Source of the DNA: Bdellovibrionaceae bacterium UBA6502 | Lineage (GTDB): Bacteria > Bdellovibrionota > Bdellovibrionia > Bdellovibrionales > UBA840 | Direction: 5' to 3' | Length of the DNA stretch: 64,000 nucleotides | NCBI GenBank assembly: GCA_002436415.1 | Contig: DJMA01000003.1 | Span: forward strand, 1-64,000 | Part shown: positions 25,312-34,277 of the stretch, in pieces | Layout of the letters: each line of letters begins with the position of its first letter | Numbering within the stretch: the first letter of the stretch is position 1 | Made by a program: the position numbers and the translations under genes | Notes under the pieces: model-generated | Told to the model about the DNA's origin: nothing | Database searches by the model: none | The model's input: only the letters and a program-made list of their open reading frames with translations

Positions 25312-26289
25312 TTAATGCCTCTTCTTCTCTTTATCGCAATCCTTGTCGTCTTCCTGGCTAGAAGGCTTTCTGTCGATTGGTGGTTCAGCGCCAACGGTGT
25401 TCATCTGACATCCTAAAACTTCAATTTGCGCCAAGCCAGTCCCTTCTTTTTGGAACAATTCTACGTGATTGCCATCGGCACTATAAAACAATGATTTCTC
25501 TGCTGCGTCACCCATCTGTACCGCTTGGATTTTTAAAATAGCCTCTTCGTGATCGAGTGGACCTACGGCAAAGGAGTCAGTGTTTTTACTATAGTTGAAT
25601 GTAAAATCGTAGGAGTTTGAGTCGGATTTCTCTTTATAAATATATCTATCAGTGCCTTGGTCTTCAAAAAATAAAACTTTATCTAAGCCCGAGTTATTGG
25701 AAACATTTAGTTTCATTTTTACCCTATTAAGAGAAGACCCACCATTATATTGATTGAATACAACATTTAGACTGACTCCTTCAATGCTTCTTATCAAATA
25801 CATTTTTGTAGATTTACCATCAATTACCGGTCCAATTTTTGGATGAACTGAATAGTCTTTTGGTCCATTTAGTTGATAGCGCATATTTTCATCAAGACTG
25901 ATTTCTTTTGCGTTGTATACCTTAGCAGATCCCAGTTTAAGCTTTGTTCCGTTAACTTTTGCGTAAATGTTCATGTAATTACATCTTGCTTCCGGCAATG
26001 GATCAACATGAATAGGAGGATCTATCTCGTGGCAACCTACACCTAGACAGCGTTCTTCTTTATCGTCAATAACAGGGGAATCAACAATTTCTTCCTCTTC
26101 TTCGTTATTATCGACGATATCGGGATTAGCGATTTCTTGAGCCTCGTCTAGGGCTTCGTTATTGGCTTGGTCGACAATTTCAGCTACTTTCTCTAAGCTT
26201 TGTGATTCGAATGCAATTTGATTCGAGCAATTCTGATAAGGAATGATCAAGGAGCTTAAAGCTAAAATGGCAAATAACTGTTTATTCAT
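25312..26289 (-). CDS. lipoprotein with acidic linker, unknown function
   Basis: A 325-residue exported protein. The N-terminus (LFAILALSSLIIPYQNCSN) looks like a lipoprotein signal ending at Cys21; the -1 Asn is unusual, but this Tyr/Phe-Gln-Asn-Cys form is common in Bdellovibrio-type bacteria, from memory. Then follows a very acidic linker (VDNNEEEEEIVD) and a CLGVGCH motif, and a beta-rich domain (about 105-305) with no family I recognise. The tail is charged and ends in KEKKRH. Good ribosome site (AGGAGG) upstream. Divergent from mntP. Confidence 0.72.
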   Translation of the reverse strand: MNKQLFAILALSSLIIPYQNCSNQIAFESQSLEKVAEIVDQANNEALDEAQEIANPDIVDNNEEEEEIVDSPVIDDKEERCLGVGCHEIDPPIHVDPLPEARCNYMNIYAKVNGTKLKLGSAKVYNAKEISLDENMRYQLNGPKDYSVHPKIGPVIDGKSTKMYLIRSIEGVSLNVVFNQYNGGSSLNRVKMKLNVSNNSGLDKVLFFEDQGTDRYIYKEKSDSNSYDFTFNYSKNTDSFAVGPLDHEEAILKIQAVQMGDAAEKSLFYSADGNHVELFQKEGTGLAQIEVLGCQMNTVGAEPPIDRKPSSQEDDKDCDKEKKRH

Positions 26290-26446
26290 TGCGTCCTCCT
26301 AAAGAGACAAGATTCGCTACATAGGACTTAACGGGATTTGAGAATTCAGATGAAGAAAAAAAGTGTAGTATTTTGAGAATTTTTTGAGGGGCCATTTAAA
26401 CGATTCTGGGCTGTTATATTTTTGACAACTGCCAGGCTAGTGGACA

Positions 26447-26465
26447 AATGTTCTATTGGAACATT
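26447..26465. promoter_or_regulatory. operator-like inverted repeat
   Basis: AATGTTC, 5-bp spacer TATTG, GAACATT: a perfect 7-bp palindrome 112 bp before the mntP start and 158 bp before the divergent lipoprotein start. A dimeric repressor site is plausible; the regulator is unknown. Confidence 0.45.
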
Positions 26466-26576
26466 GTCGAACTCTTAGATGTGAATCACATGACTTGTCT
26501 TTAAGATTCATTAAAATTAGAAAAATTAAAGAGCCAAACCAGTGTGTTCGTGTTAATTTCCAAGGCTGAGGAATCT

Positions 26577-27143
26577 ATGAATAACTATTTAGAAATTATT
26601 GTTTTTGCTCTCGTTTTAAGTGCTGATTCTTTTTCAGCAGCAATTGCTTTAGGATTACGTAAACACAATTGGCGTGATAGTTTAAAATTTGCTCTCACTT
26701 CTGGTGGCATTGAGGCTCTAGTAGCATTTATTGGAGCTATCGGTGGAGCCGGTGTCTTGGCTCAGTTTGACTTTATCGATCATTGGATTTCATTTTTTAT
26801 TCTTTTAGCGGTCGCCGTTCATATGATGATGGAAGCCATTGCTGAGCTTAAGTCAGAGGAAGATTCCGAAGAGCCAAAGCTATTTCATTCCTACATTAAA
26901 ATTTTACTAGTTTCATTTGCTACAAGTTTAGATGCATTTGCCATTGGTATAACTTTGGGGATTTCCGGGAAAAATGTCATACCATACGTCTTTGCTATTG
27001 GCCTTTGTGCTTTTCTGTCCACAGTAGTAGGAATGGCAATCGCTCAAAAAGCATTTGCTAAACTAGGGGCTTGGCTTAGTTTTGTTGGGAGCTTTGTCCT
27101 TATTTTGCTCGCAATAAAGTTTTTATCTGATGGCCTGTCTTAA
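26577..27143 (+). CDS. mntP: manganese efflux pump MntP
   Basis: A 188-residue inner-membrane manganese exporter, the same length as Escherichia coli MntP. Six helices in two repeats, each with the conserved Asp motif: ALVLSADSFSAAIALGLR in the first and ATSLDAFAIGITLGI in the second. The frame opens at a GTG at 26544, but the ATG at 26577 has TGAGGA 6 nt upstream and matches family N-termini. I looked for the yybP-ykoY manganese riboswitch often found before this gene and did not see it; a palindrome at 26447-26465 is the only candidate control site. Convergent with the ClC gene after a 5-bp gap. Confidence 0.92.
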   Translation: MNNYLEIIVFALVLSADSFSAAIALGLRKHNWRDSLKFALTSGGIEALVAFIGAIGGAGVLAQFDFIDHWISFFILLAVAVHMMMEAIAELKSEEDSEEPKLFHSYIKILLVSFATSLDAFAIGITLGISGKNVIPYVFAIGLCAFLSTVVGMAIAQKAFAKLGAWLSFVGSFVLILLAIKFLSDGLS

Positions 27144-27148
27144 GTCTA

Positions 27149-28939
27149 TTACTCTGCTTCTGCGGAACTTAATCGTACGAAATCTATTGGACTGACGATT
27201 CCACCTAGCTTTCGCGTTCGAGCTTCAACCACTAAAATTCTTGGGTCCCGAGTTTTTTCGATTTTAGAAATGGCTTTCAAAACACTATCATCTTCGCGAA
27301 CCACTGCCTTTGCTGCATGCATGAATTCTGCAACTTTCATCTTGGGATGTTTTTCGGCATTATTTAAAATGTCTTCTCTACTTATGGTGCCCAGTAGTAC
27401 TGAGTCTTGGTCAACCACTGGATATACGGCATGTCCATATTGTAAAAGCTTATTTTTTGCTTCATAGAGACTCATGCTAGAGGAGGCGGTTCTAATTTGT
27501 GTAGTCATGATGTCTTTTACTATTGTGATCGACATCACATTTACCGAGATATCACTGATAAACTTTAAACCTTTTCGTTTAAGCTTTAATGAGTAGATAG
27601 AATGTTTCATAAATGCTAAAGCAACTTGATCTGATATCACGCATACAAACATCAAAGGTAAAATGATGGAGTAGTCTAGAGTCATTTCAAATAAAATTAC
27701 AATTGCTGTAAAACTGGCTCGGGCAGTGGATGAAAAAACAGCGGCCATACCCACTAAGGCATAAGCGCCGTAGCCAGCTGTCATGTCGGGGAAAAATTCA
27801 TTTACGGCATATCCGTAGGCACCACCAAGCATAGCTCCAATGAATAGTGAAGGTACGAACACTCCGCCAGAGCCACCACAGGCCAAGCATACGGAGGTAC
27901 ATATAATTTTAAGCACAACGAACAGAGCCATGATTTCAAGGCTTGATTTTTGCTGTAAAACATCGGAGATACTTTCGTAACCAACGCCAAACATTTCTGG
28001 GAAATACATACCAATAGCGGCCAATATTATCCCGCCTAAAAGAGGTTTGGACCAAAATGGAATTTTTAAATCTTCGACATAGTCTTCGATTCCATAAACG
28101 GCTTTGATAAAAACGACTCCAAGTATTCCGGCAAGTACTGCGAGTATAAAATAAAACACCAATTCAGAAGGGCCATGTAAGGAATACTTTGGTACAAAAA
28201 ACGCGGGTTCATTACCGAGGTGAATACGGCTTACGATGGTTCCAAAAACTGATGCGATAACCAAAGGCACGAAAGATCTAGTTTTGAGTTCGAGAATAAT
28301 AACTTCAATGGCAAAAATAACAGCGGCAATTGGCGTGTTAAATGTTGCAGCTACTGCTGCTGAAGCTCCACAACCAACTAAAGTTTTAATCAGTTTAGGA
28401 TCTAAGCTTAATATTTGGCCCACCACAGATCCTATGGCGGAGCCTATTTGAACCACTGGTCCTTCTCGACCTACTGATCCACCGCTGGCGATGGTAATAC
28501 TTGAGGAAAATGCCTTAACCAAGACACTTCTCGCTCGCATCCTACCACCCTTTAAGCGAATTGCCTCAATTACCTCTGGAATCCCGTGGCCTTGGGCTTC
28601 TTTGGCAAAAATACGAATCAGAGCGCTGGAAGCAAATAGACCAGCGGGTAATATTGCAAACATCCATAGTCCACGTTTGTGATCAAGAGGGGATATTAAG
28701 TGCCAATCAAACTGGTGATGGAGAAAAAGGTTTTGGAATAAACCGATTAAAAAACGAAAGCCTAAAGAAGCATAGCCCACAGCAATTCCAACCAAGATCG
28801 CTAGAAAATTTAAGCGAAATACATCTTTCTTAGTGATTGGGTGTAGGTAGGTTTTGTGAATGCTCTGCCAAGTCTTGGGGACTTCCTTGATAGCAGTGCG
28901 AGTGATTTTAGGAATGTCTATGATTGTTCGGTTTTTCAT
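27149..28939 (-). CDS. ClC-family chloride/proton antiporter with CBS pair
   Basis: A 596-residue membrane antiporter. Membrane domain about 40-460 with the three ion-path motifs: GHGIPE (the usual GSGIP with His for Ser at the central site, a variant common in CBS-bearing bacterial members), GREGP with the gating Glu159, and GGVFVPSLFIGA. Presence of the gating Glu suggests proton exchange or gating rather than an open fluoride carrier. The C-terminus has two CBS domains (about 475-590: IVKDIMTTQIR and KVAEFMHAAKAVV), which bind adenine nucleotides in this family. It should serve acid resistance or charge balance. Single gene. Confidence 0.93.
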   Translation of the reverse strand: MKNRTIIDIPKITRTAIKEVPKTWQSIHKTYLHPITKKDVFRLNFLAILVGIAVGYASLGFRFLIGLFQNLFLHHQFDWHLISPLDHKRGLWMFAILPAGLFASSALIRIFAKEAQGHGIPEVIEAIRLKGGRMRARSVLVKAFSSSITIASGGSVGREGPVVQIGSAIGSVVGQILSLDPKLIKTLVGCGASAAVAATFNTPIAAVIFAIEVIILELKTRSFVPLVIASVFGTIVSRIHLGNEPAFFVPKYSLHGPSELVFYFILAVLAGILGVVFIKAVYGIEDYVEDLKIPFWSKPLLGGIILAAIGMYFPEMFGVGYESISDVLQQKSSLEIMALFVVLKIICTSVCLACGGSGGVFVPSLFIGAMLGGAYGYAVNEFFPDMTAGYGAYALVGMAAVFSSTARASFTAIVILFEMTLDYSIILPLMFVCVISDQVALAFMKHSIYSLKLKRKGLKFISDISVNVMSITIVKDIMTTQIRTASSSMSLYEAKNKLLQYGHAVYPVVDQDSVLLGTISREDILNNAEKHPKMKVAEFMHAAKAVVREDDSVLKAISKIEKTRDPRILVVEARTRKLGGIVSPIDFVRLSSAEAE

Positions 28940-29133
28940 AAGTTTTATGATTAATACTAAACTATGTCGTGCATTTCAACGCTACTCAATCGCTATAAAT
29001 ATTTTTCCACAAGGACTCCTGGTGATGAAATATAAATTCTTGTTAGAGGATCAGCTTTTTACCTAAAGCACTCTTGGTCATAAACTTTCCTTCTTGATCA
29101 AAGGCATCATAAGGAAAAAAAATTGGCTTTTAC

Positions 29134-29628
29134 TTGTCAGACATATACTTCTTACCCAGTATACAAGGCATGTTTTATTTTGTTATTTTTATTTCAATCA
29201 TTTGTGTGAGCTTATCAAGTACTGGTCTTGAAATTGAGTTTTATGGTCCCTGCCAGGATCAAGCCTTGGTCTCTGAGAAAATCTTAGAATTTCCAGAAGG
29301 ACAAAGCATAGGGCAGCTTACAGTGAGCTATCTGAAGTTGCGAAAAATTCCCTATAAAGGTTCTGCGCAGGGATTTAATAGCATTTTTTCAACTCCAACC
29401 GGTTTAGAGGCTTTGGAGGTCGTTTCAGACAATGAGATGTTCAGTTATGGTTGGTGCTATTGGGTAAATGGAAAACTTTTGGAAGTATATCCTAACGAAC
29501 TAAAGGCAAAACCAGCGGATCGTTTACAATGGGTGTATTCTTATGCCCAATTCAAAGATGGTAAATGGATTAGTCAATGTGTACCAGCCTTACAGCGAAA
29601 ACCCCAATTTTTATGTAGAAGGTTTTAG
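29134..29628 (+). CDS. secreted DUF4430-like protein
   Basis: A 164-residue exported protein whose mature part looks like the DUF4430 ubiquitin-like fold found in transcobalamin-like and surface proteins: SYGWCYWVNGK and DRLQWVYSYAQFKDG are typical. Hydrophobic signal segment from Met13 (FYFVIFISIICVSLSS). Start uncertain: TTG at 29134 has its AAGGA rather far upstream, ATG at 29170 rather close. Overlaps the convergent DUF1223 gene by 18 bp. Four cysteines in the mature part. Ligand unknown. Confidence 0.7.
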   Translation: MSDIYFLPSIQGMFYFVIFISIICVSLSSTGLEIEFYGPCQDQALVSEKILEFPEGQSIGQLTVSYLKLRKIPYKGSAQGFNSIFSTPTGLEALEVVSDNEMFSYGWCYWVNGKLLEVYPNELKAKPADRLQWVYSYAQFKDGKWISQCVPALQRKPQFLCRRF

Positions 29629-30333
29629 TTTGGCTCCAAGGCTTTGATAAATTTTTGAACCATCTTGATTCGTAACCCAAACAGCAAAACTAAAACTTTT
29701 CGCTTTGGCCTTCGATTTAGCAGGTTTAAAAAGCAATTCGTTTTGTTTTAGGTTTTGAGTTTTGAAATCTAAAACAGCAAAATTTTGTACTAACTCTCGA
29801 CCTTGATTTTCCCCAGACCTGACTTTCGAGACCAGTCCATTTCCTAGATAGGCAAAGTGGACCTTATATTGTTTGTCTTTATCGTATCCAGTGACTTTAA
29901 CACGAAACTGCCTAGCCTGCTGATTTACGCTTATTTTAATAGGTGATTTTAAGGGAATCTTATTAGGTATCTTTAAGCTAGGTCCTGCATCTCTAGCCTC
30001 GATGACGAAGGCCGGGGTGTATACTTTTTGAACGCCCCATATTTTACTGTAATCGTATTGTCTTTTTGTAAATGCTTTTTGTGAGTAAGGATCTATCCAG
30101 CCAAGTCGGTTCCAGTAATCTACGTGAAAATTTACAGGAACAAAGTTTTTCCATAAGTCTTTGTGCTTTAATAGCTTTGCTATTTGTTGTTCCGCCGGTG
30201 GGCAGCTTGAGCATCCTTCTGAGCTATAAAGTTCAATCAATGAAACTTTATGTTCTTCTGAAACATAGTTTTCAGCATAGGAATGCATTGAAAAAAGAAT
30301 GACTAGAACAGTTATAAATTTGAATATCATCAA
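29611..30333 (-). CDS. DUF1223 thioredoxin-fold exported protein
   Basis: A 240-residue exported protein of the DUF1223 family (thioredoxin-like fold). Signal peptide of about 20 residues (FITVLVILFSMHSYAE), then the family start VSLIELYSSEGCSSCPPAEQQIAKL with a CxxC pair, and FVPVNFHVDYWNRLGWIDPY, which is highly typical. The C-terminal third is a beta-sandwich-like extension (VKVTGYDKDKQYKVHFAYLG). Family members are periplasmic and presumably redox-active; no substrate is established. Tail-to-tail overlap with the DUF4430-like gene. Confidence 0.87.
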   Translation of the reverse strand: MMIFKFITVLVILFSMHSYAENYVSEEHKVSLIELYSSEGCSSCPPAEQQIAKLLKHKDLWKNFVPVNFHVDYWNRLGWIDPYSQKAFTKRQYDYSKIWGVQKVYTPAFVIEARDAGPSLKIPNKIPLKSPIKISVNQQARQFRVKVTGYDKDKQYKVHFAYLGNGLVSKVRSGENQGRELVQNFAVLDFKTQNLKQNELLFKPAKSKAKAKSFSFAVWVTNQDGSKIYQSLGAKLKPST

Positions 30334-30455
30334 TTACCCCCATACTTATTAACCGCAATTCGCTTAAATTTAATGATTAAGACAGTGGCCTAATAGATGC
30401 TCAAGATTGCTGGCGACTGTCTATTTATTAGTGCATACGGCTTTGGGGATATTAC

Positions 30456-31334
30456 TTAAATGACTAAGATTTCTTTTTGAATGTTTTCAAATAGAAAATT
30501 TTTAAATATTTTTACATGTTTAGGCATATAGGAGTTTTGCTGGGACAAGATGTATATTGTCCTACGAATATAGGTGAACTCAGGTAAAACTCTCTGAAGT
30601 TCTTTGTTGGCAATTTCTTTCCTACACATAAAGTCAGGTAGAGTAGCAATTCCTTGGTTGTCTGTGATGTATGTTTTTAGGACATTGATCGAGTTGGTTT
30701 TAAAGTTTACATCTACCTTATCAAACTCGCTTCGAGGCGGCCGATCTCCAAAAGGGTTCTTAAAAGCAGCTAATTTATGTGTGTTGAGATCAGCCATTGT
30801 TTCCGGTCGTCCATTACTTCGTAAGTACTTAGAGCTAGCAAAAAGGTTGACTTCAATATCACCGATCTTTCTTTGAATTAAATTGGAATCACTGAGGCGA
30901 CCTATTCTCAAGGCAAGATCCACTCCGTGCTTGTTAAAGTCTAGGTATTCATTGGTAGCTATCAGCTCTATGCTCAAATCTGGATGTATTTCCATAAATT
31001 CAGTACTAAGTCTCGTCAAAACAAGATTGGATAAATCTTCTGGGGCTGTGATTGTGATATTTCCTTTTACTTCGTTACAATGACTTCTCATTTGCTCTAC
31101 CGAATTTTCAAGCTCTAGCAAAGGAGGGCGAATGAAGTTGAGAAGCTGTTCTCCTTGTGCTGTTAAACTAATTCCTCGTGGTGTGCGAGCTAGTAGTTTC
31201 ATTTCTAATTCTGATTCTAGCTTATCAAGGTCTCTACTGACCTTTGATTTAGGGTGTCCCATTATTTTTGCGGCTTTTGTGAGACTTCCAAATTCAGAGA
31301 CTTTTGTAAATGTTTTCAGCAGGTTAAGATCCAT
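30456..31334 (-). CDS. LysR-family transcriptional regulator
   Basis: A 292-residue LysR regulator. Winged helix at the N-terminus (LLKTFTKVSEFGSLTKAAKIMGHPKSKVSRDLDKLESEL) and a substrate-binding domain of the CrgA/AphB-like subgroup (ITITAPEDLSNLVLTRLS, DLALRIGRLSDSNLIQRKIGDIEVNLFAS). It is divergent from yceI and a YgiD-type dioxygenase, a neighbourhood often seen with this kind of regulator, so it probably controls those genes. A good promoter for it lies in the 101-bp gap. The effector is unknown. Confidence 0.9.
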   Translation of the reverse strand: MDLNLLKTFTKVSEFGSLTKAAKIMGHPKSKVSRDLDKLESELEMKLLARTPRGISLTAQGEQLLNFIRPPLLELENSVEQMRSHCNEVKGNITITAPEDLSNLVLTRLSTEFMEIHPDLSIELIATNEYLDFNKHGVDLALRIGRLSDSNLIQRKIGDIEVNLFASSKYLRSNGRPETMADLNTHKLAAFKNPFGDRPPRSEFDKVDVNFKTNSINVLKTYITDNQGIATLPDFMCRKEIANKELQRVLPEFTYIRRTIYILSQQNSYMPKHVKIFKNFLFENIQKEILVI

Positions 31335-31357
31335 TATAAGTGTTCCTTTATAGCAAC

Positions 31358-31387
31358 ATTATATTCACTTTTTAACACCTTTCGCAA
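31358..31387 (-). promoter_or_regulatory. sigma-70-type promoter of the LysR gene
   Basis: On the minus strand: TTGCGA, 18-bp spacer, TATAAT, ending 23 bp before the LysR gene start. The -10 is a perfect consensus. Confidence 0.6.
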
Positions 31388-31435
31388 CATAGAAAAAAGG
31401 GCGATACTTTAAACATCCAAGAAAGGGGAGTTAAG

Positions 31436-31972
31436 ATGAAACAATTATTAATCATTAGTTTATTTTTATTTGGCAGTTTAAATTTACAAGCGGCCGATGT
31501 GGATTTATCAAAAAGTAGTTTTAAATGGACTGGTTCTAAAAAGATTGGTGGTTCTTACCATACAGGTCCAATCAAAATGAAAAGTGCAAAAGTAGATGAG
31601 GAAGAAGGAACCGGGCAATTTGTTGCCGATATGAAAAGCATCGATGAATCAGAAATGAAAGGTGAAATGAAGGCTAAGTTTTTGGGACACATCAAGAGTG
31701 CTGATTTTTTTAATGTAGAAAAATTCCCAACGGCCACTTTAAAAATCGAAAAACTTGATTGGGGCTATATGTATGGAAAACTAACGGTTTTAGGTAAAAC
31801 TAATGATGTAGTGGTTCCTTTTAAAAAAGATGGAAAGACGATTACAGGTGAAATGGCTTTTGACCGTACGAAGTATGGCATTAAATATGGCTCTGGCAGT
31901 TTTTTCAAATCTCTTGGCGATAAAATTATTCGCGACACAATCAAACTAGAGTTTAAAGTAGTTTTGAAATAG
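31436..31972 (+). CDS. yceI: YceI-family periplasmic lipid-binding protein
   Basis: A 178-residue exported lipocalin-like protein of the YceI family, which binds isoprenoid-type lipids in a beta barrel. Signal peptide of 19-20 residues (LLIISLFLFGSLNLQAA), then DLSKSSFKWTGSKKIGGSYHTG, the SADFFNVEKFPTATLKIEKL core and the end GDKIIRDTIKLEF. AAGGGGAG ribosome site. It is the first gene after the LysR promoter gap and is followed by a terminator-like hairpin before the dioxygenase gene, so it is probably expressed more than its neighbour. Confidence 0.9.
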   Translation: MKQLLIISLFLFGSLNLQAADVDLSKSSFKWTGSKKIGGSYHTGPIKMKSAKVDEEEGTGQFVADMKSIDESEMKGEMKAKFLGHIKSADFFNVEKFPTATLKIEKLDWGYMYGKLTVLGKTNDVVVPFKKDGKTITGEMAFDRTKYGIKYGSGSFFKSLGDKIIRDTIKLEFKVVLK

Positions 31973-31980
31973 TAAAAATT

Positions 31981-32008
31981 GGCCGGTTTTTGAATCGGCC
32001 ATTTTTTT
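31981..32008 (+). terminator. terminator or attenuator after yceI
   Basis: GGCCG, 10-nt loop, CGGCC followed by ATTTTTTT, 8 bp after the yceI stop and 10 bp before the dioxygenase start. Read-through would be needed to express the next gene. Confidence 0.8.
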
Positions 32009-32017
32009 GGAGTTTTA

Positions 32018-32887
32018 ATGAATCATCGTAGATATGCAATTTTGAAGTTAATCACTTTTTTAGGTAGTATAGCCCTGGCAGGTAGGTTTCTTATGAACAA
32101 GATAAACGACCGAAAAACGAAAATGCCTTCCGTCTTCATTGGCCATGGTTCTCCAATGAATGCCCTTGCCAATAACTCATACACCAGAAGTCTAAGTCAA
32201 TTTGCAAAAGAGATCGATAAGCCCAAGGGAATTCTTGTGGTTTCAGCGCATTGGTTGACAGATGGTACCTATATTACAGCGATGGATAAGCCAAAAACTA
32301 TCCATGACTTTTACGGCTTTCCCAAGGCTTTGTTTGATATTGAGTATCCAGCATTAGGTAGTAAAGAATTAGTAAACAGAGTTAGTGGCTTGCTGGGTGG
32401 AGTCCTTAAGAAAGATTTTGGAGATTGGGGTTTAGATCATGGTACATGGGCGGTCTTAAAGCATATGTACCCAAATGCTGATGTTCCAGTTGTGCAGTTA
32501 AGCATTGATCGAAATGAGAGTTTTCAATTTCACTATGAAATGGGAAAGAAACTTTCAGCTCTTAGGGAGGATGGCTACCTAATTCTAGGAAGTGGAAATA
32601 TAGTACATAATCTCAGAGAAATGAGTAGAAATGAAGATGCTCAAAGTTATGATTGGGCCATAGAGTTTGATGAATGGGTGAAAGAAAATTTACTGCAACG
32701 TAATGACCGAAGTCTTTTTTCAGATGTTCTAGACAGAAAGTCAGGTCAATTGAGCGTTCCGACAGCTGAGCACTATATTCCTATGTTATACGCTTTGGGG
32801 GCATCAGAAAATACAGAAAAGCTCGATTTTATTTTTGAGGAAATGCAAAATGCCTCTGTCTCTATGAGAAGTTTTCGCATTGGATAG
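32018..32887 (+). CDS. ygiD: YgiD-type extradiol dioxygenase with N-terminal anchor
   Basis: A 289-residue class III extradiol dioxygenase close to E. coli YgiD (4,5-DOPA dioxygenase). Metal ligands are visible: FIGHGSPMN, VVSAHW and DHGTWAVLKHMYP; further hallmarks are FYGFPKALFDIEYPA and LGSGNIVHNLR. E. coli YgiD starts right at the MPALFLGHGSP segment; here 35 residues precede it and contain a hydrophobic helix (LITFLGSIALAGRFLM). The GGAG site before the ATG at 32018 and the lack of one before the internal ATG support the longer protein. So it is probably membrane-anchored or exported. In one group with yceI and the LysR gene. Confidence 0.87.
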   Translation: MNHRRYAILKLITFLGSIALAGRFLMNKINDRKTKMPSVFIGHGSPMNALANNSYTRSLSQFAKEIDKPKGILVVSAHWLTDGTYITAMDKPKTIHDFYGFPKALFDIEYPALGSKELVNRVSGLLGGVLKKDFGDWGLDHGTWAVLKHMYPNADVPVVQLSIDRNESFQFHYEMGKKLSALREDGYLILGSGNIVHNLREMSRNEDAQSYDWAIEFDEWVKENLLQRNDRSLFSDVLDRKSGQLSVPTAEHYIPMLYALGASENTEKLDFIFEEMQNASVSMRSFRIG

Positions 32888-32942
32888 TATTTCCTTGTAA
32901 TCTCGATCTTATTCTATCACCTTTAGATAAAGGAGTTAGAAA

Positions 32943-33314
32943 ATGCATATAAATCATGATTCCAAGAATCCACCGGCAAGTGAAATAAGCTTTGAGGACT
33001 TTTTAAAAGTAGACATTCGCGTTGGCGAAGTTGTTTCAGCTGAGGTATTTAAAGAAGCTAGAAAACCAGCTTATATTTTAAAGATTGATTTTGGTCCAGG
33101 CGTCGGTGTGAAGAAAACTAGTGCTCAAATCACAGAACATTATAGTTGTGAGGATTTAGTAGGGCGAAAAATCGCTGCTGTGGTAAACTTTCCAGCTCGT
33201 CAAATTGGTCCCATTCGTTCTGAAGTTCTCACATTGGGATTTTCGGATGAGTCTCAAAATGTAGTCTTATTTTCGCCAGATAAATCAGTACCTAATGGCT
33301 CTAGATTGCATTGA
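32943..33314 (+). CDS. csaA: CsaA-type tRNA-binding protein
   Basis: A 123-residue OB-fold protein of the CsaA family, a dimeric tRNA-binding domain protein with reported chaperone activity in protein export. The whole length fits: SFEDFLKVDIRVGEVVSAEVFKEARKPAYILKIDFG, the VKKTSAQITEHY helix and VVNFPARQIGPIRSEVLTLGF. Strong AAGGAG site 7 nt before ATG. Downstream of ygiD by 55 bp and before a metal transporter; probably its own or a loosely shared transcript. Confidence 0.93.
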   Translation: MHINHDSKNPPASEISFEDFLKVDIRVGEVVSAEVFKEARKPAYILKIDFGPGVGVKKTSAQITEHYSCEDLVGRKIAAVVNFPARQIGPIRSEVLTLGFSDESQNVVLFSPDKSVPNGSRLH

Positions 33315-33413
33315 GGTCCTTAATAGGAAAAAACTATTGGTTCAGAGATAATTATAATTTACCTTTTTGACTGCTTTTTCTGATAATAGGAAGAGAGAAG
33401 AAAGAGGTGAAAT

Positions 33414-34181
33414 ATGACGATCACTACAACTGCCATATTAGCTAGTATTTTAGCTGGGCTTGCTACAGGTTTAGGGGCCCTTCCAATTTATTTCAAAAAG
33501 GAATTTAGTAAACAAAGTCTCGATGTAGGGATTGGATTCAGTGCTGGAGTTATGCTAGTTGCATCTTTCTTATCACTAATTCTTCCAGGTATAGAAGAGT
33601 CGCAAAAAGTCTATTCAGAGCTCCTTTCGTTGCCAATTGTGTTAGCCTCAATTTTAGCTGGCTACCTATTTATTATTTTTATTCATGAATTTTTACCTCA
33701 TGAGCATTTTATTAAAGAAACGGATATGCAACACAATAGAAAAGTGAGTCGCGTATATTTAATAGTTTTTGCTATCTGTTTACATAATTTCCCTGAAGGA
33801 TTAGCAGTAGGGGTTGGTTTTAGTGGAGATGCTCAAGGAGGTGGAATCGCACTCGCTTTAGCCATTGCAATCCAAAATATGCCTGAGGGATTGGTGGTTG
33901 CTTTTGGTCTATTGAGTGAGGGTGCTTCAAAAAATAGAGCCTTCTTTATCGCACTTCTCTCAGGACTTGTTGAGCCCGTGGCTGCTTTTTTTGGTTTTTT
34001 AAGTGCAAGTATTTCTGCATACAGCTTACCGGTCGCTCTTGGTTTTGCTGGGGGAACTATGTTGTTTGTAATTTGCCAAGAAATGTTACCTGAGCTTTTT
34101 AGAGAAGGACATGAAAAAAACGCAACTCTCGGAGTGATAATTGGTGTTCTAAGCATGATATCTATTGATTTTTATCTATAA
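33414..34181 (+). CDS. ZIP-family divalent metal transporter
   Basis: A 255-residue inner-membrane metal-ion importer of the ZIP family (GufA/ZupT branch). Eight hydrophobic helices. The metal sites are clear: ICLHNFPEGLAVGVG in TM4 and AIAIQNMPEGLVVAFG in TM5; the cytosolic loop before TM4 has HEFLPHEHF, a His-rich metal-binding loop. Substrate is zinc, or a broad range including iron and manganese; this cannot be read from sequence. AAAGAGG ribosome site. Followed by two hairpins that separate it from the convergent dioxygenase gene. Confidence 0.92.
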   Translation: MTITTTAILASILAGLATGLGALPIYFKKEFSKQSLDVGIGFSAGVMLVASFLSLILPGIEESQKVYSELLSLPIVLASILAGYLFIIFIHEFLPHEHFIKETDMQHNRKVSRVYLIVFAICLHNFPEGLAVGVGFSGDAQGGGIALALAIAIQNMPEGLVVAFGLLSEGASKNRAFFIALLSGLVEPVAAFFGFLSASISAYSLPVALGFAGGTMLFVICQEMLPELFREGHEKNATLGVIIGVLSMISIDFYL

Positions 34182-34186
34182 AAGAT

Positions 34187-34206
34187 AAGCCCGCTGGGAC
34201 GGGCTT
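34187..34206. terminator. hairpin after the ZIP gene
   Basis: AAGCCCG, 6-nt loop, CGGGCTT, just after the ZIP stop codon, with no T-run. May act together with the next hairpin. Confidence 0.45.
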
Positions 34207-34249
34207 GAAAGCATTATTGAAAAGTGATTTTGAGGAAAAGTTTAAAGTT

Positions 34250-34274
34250 TGGGGGCGAAATTCGCCCCCATTTT
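34250..34274. terminator. strong hairpin between convergent genes
   Basis: TGGGGGCGAA (34250-34259), one central base, TTCGCCCCCA (34261-34270), then TTTT on the plus strand. It is close to the stops of the ZIP gene and the convergent dioxygenase gene and can serve both. Confidence 0.7.
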
Positions 34275-34277
34275 GAT

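Noticed and set aside
26330..26576. Possible yybP-ykoY manganese riboswitch before mntP
   Set aside because: The conserved loops of that riboswitch were not visible; only a short palindrome is present.
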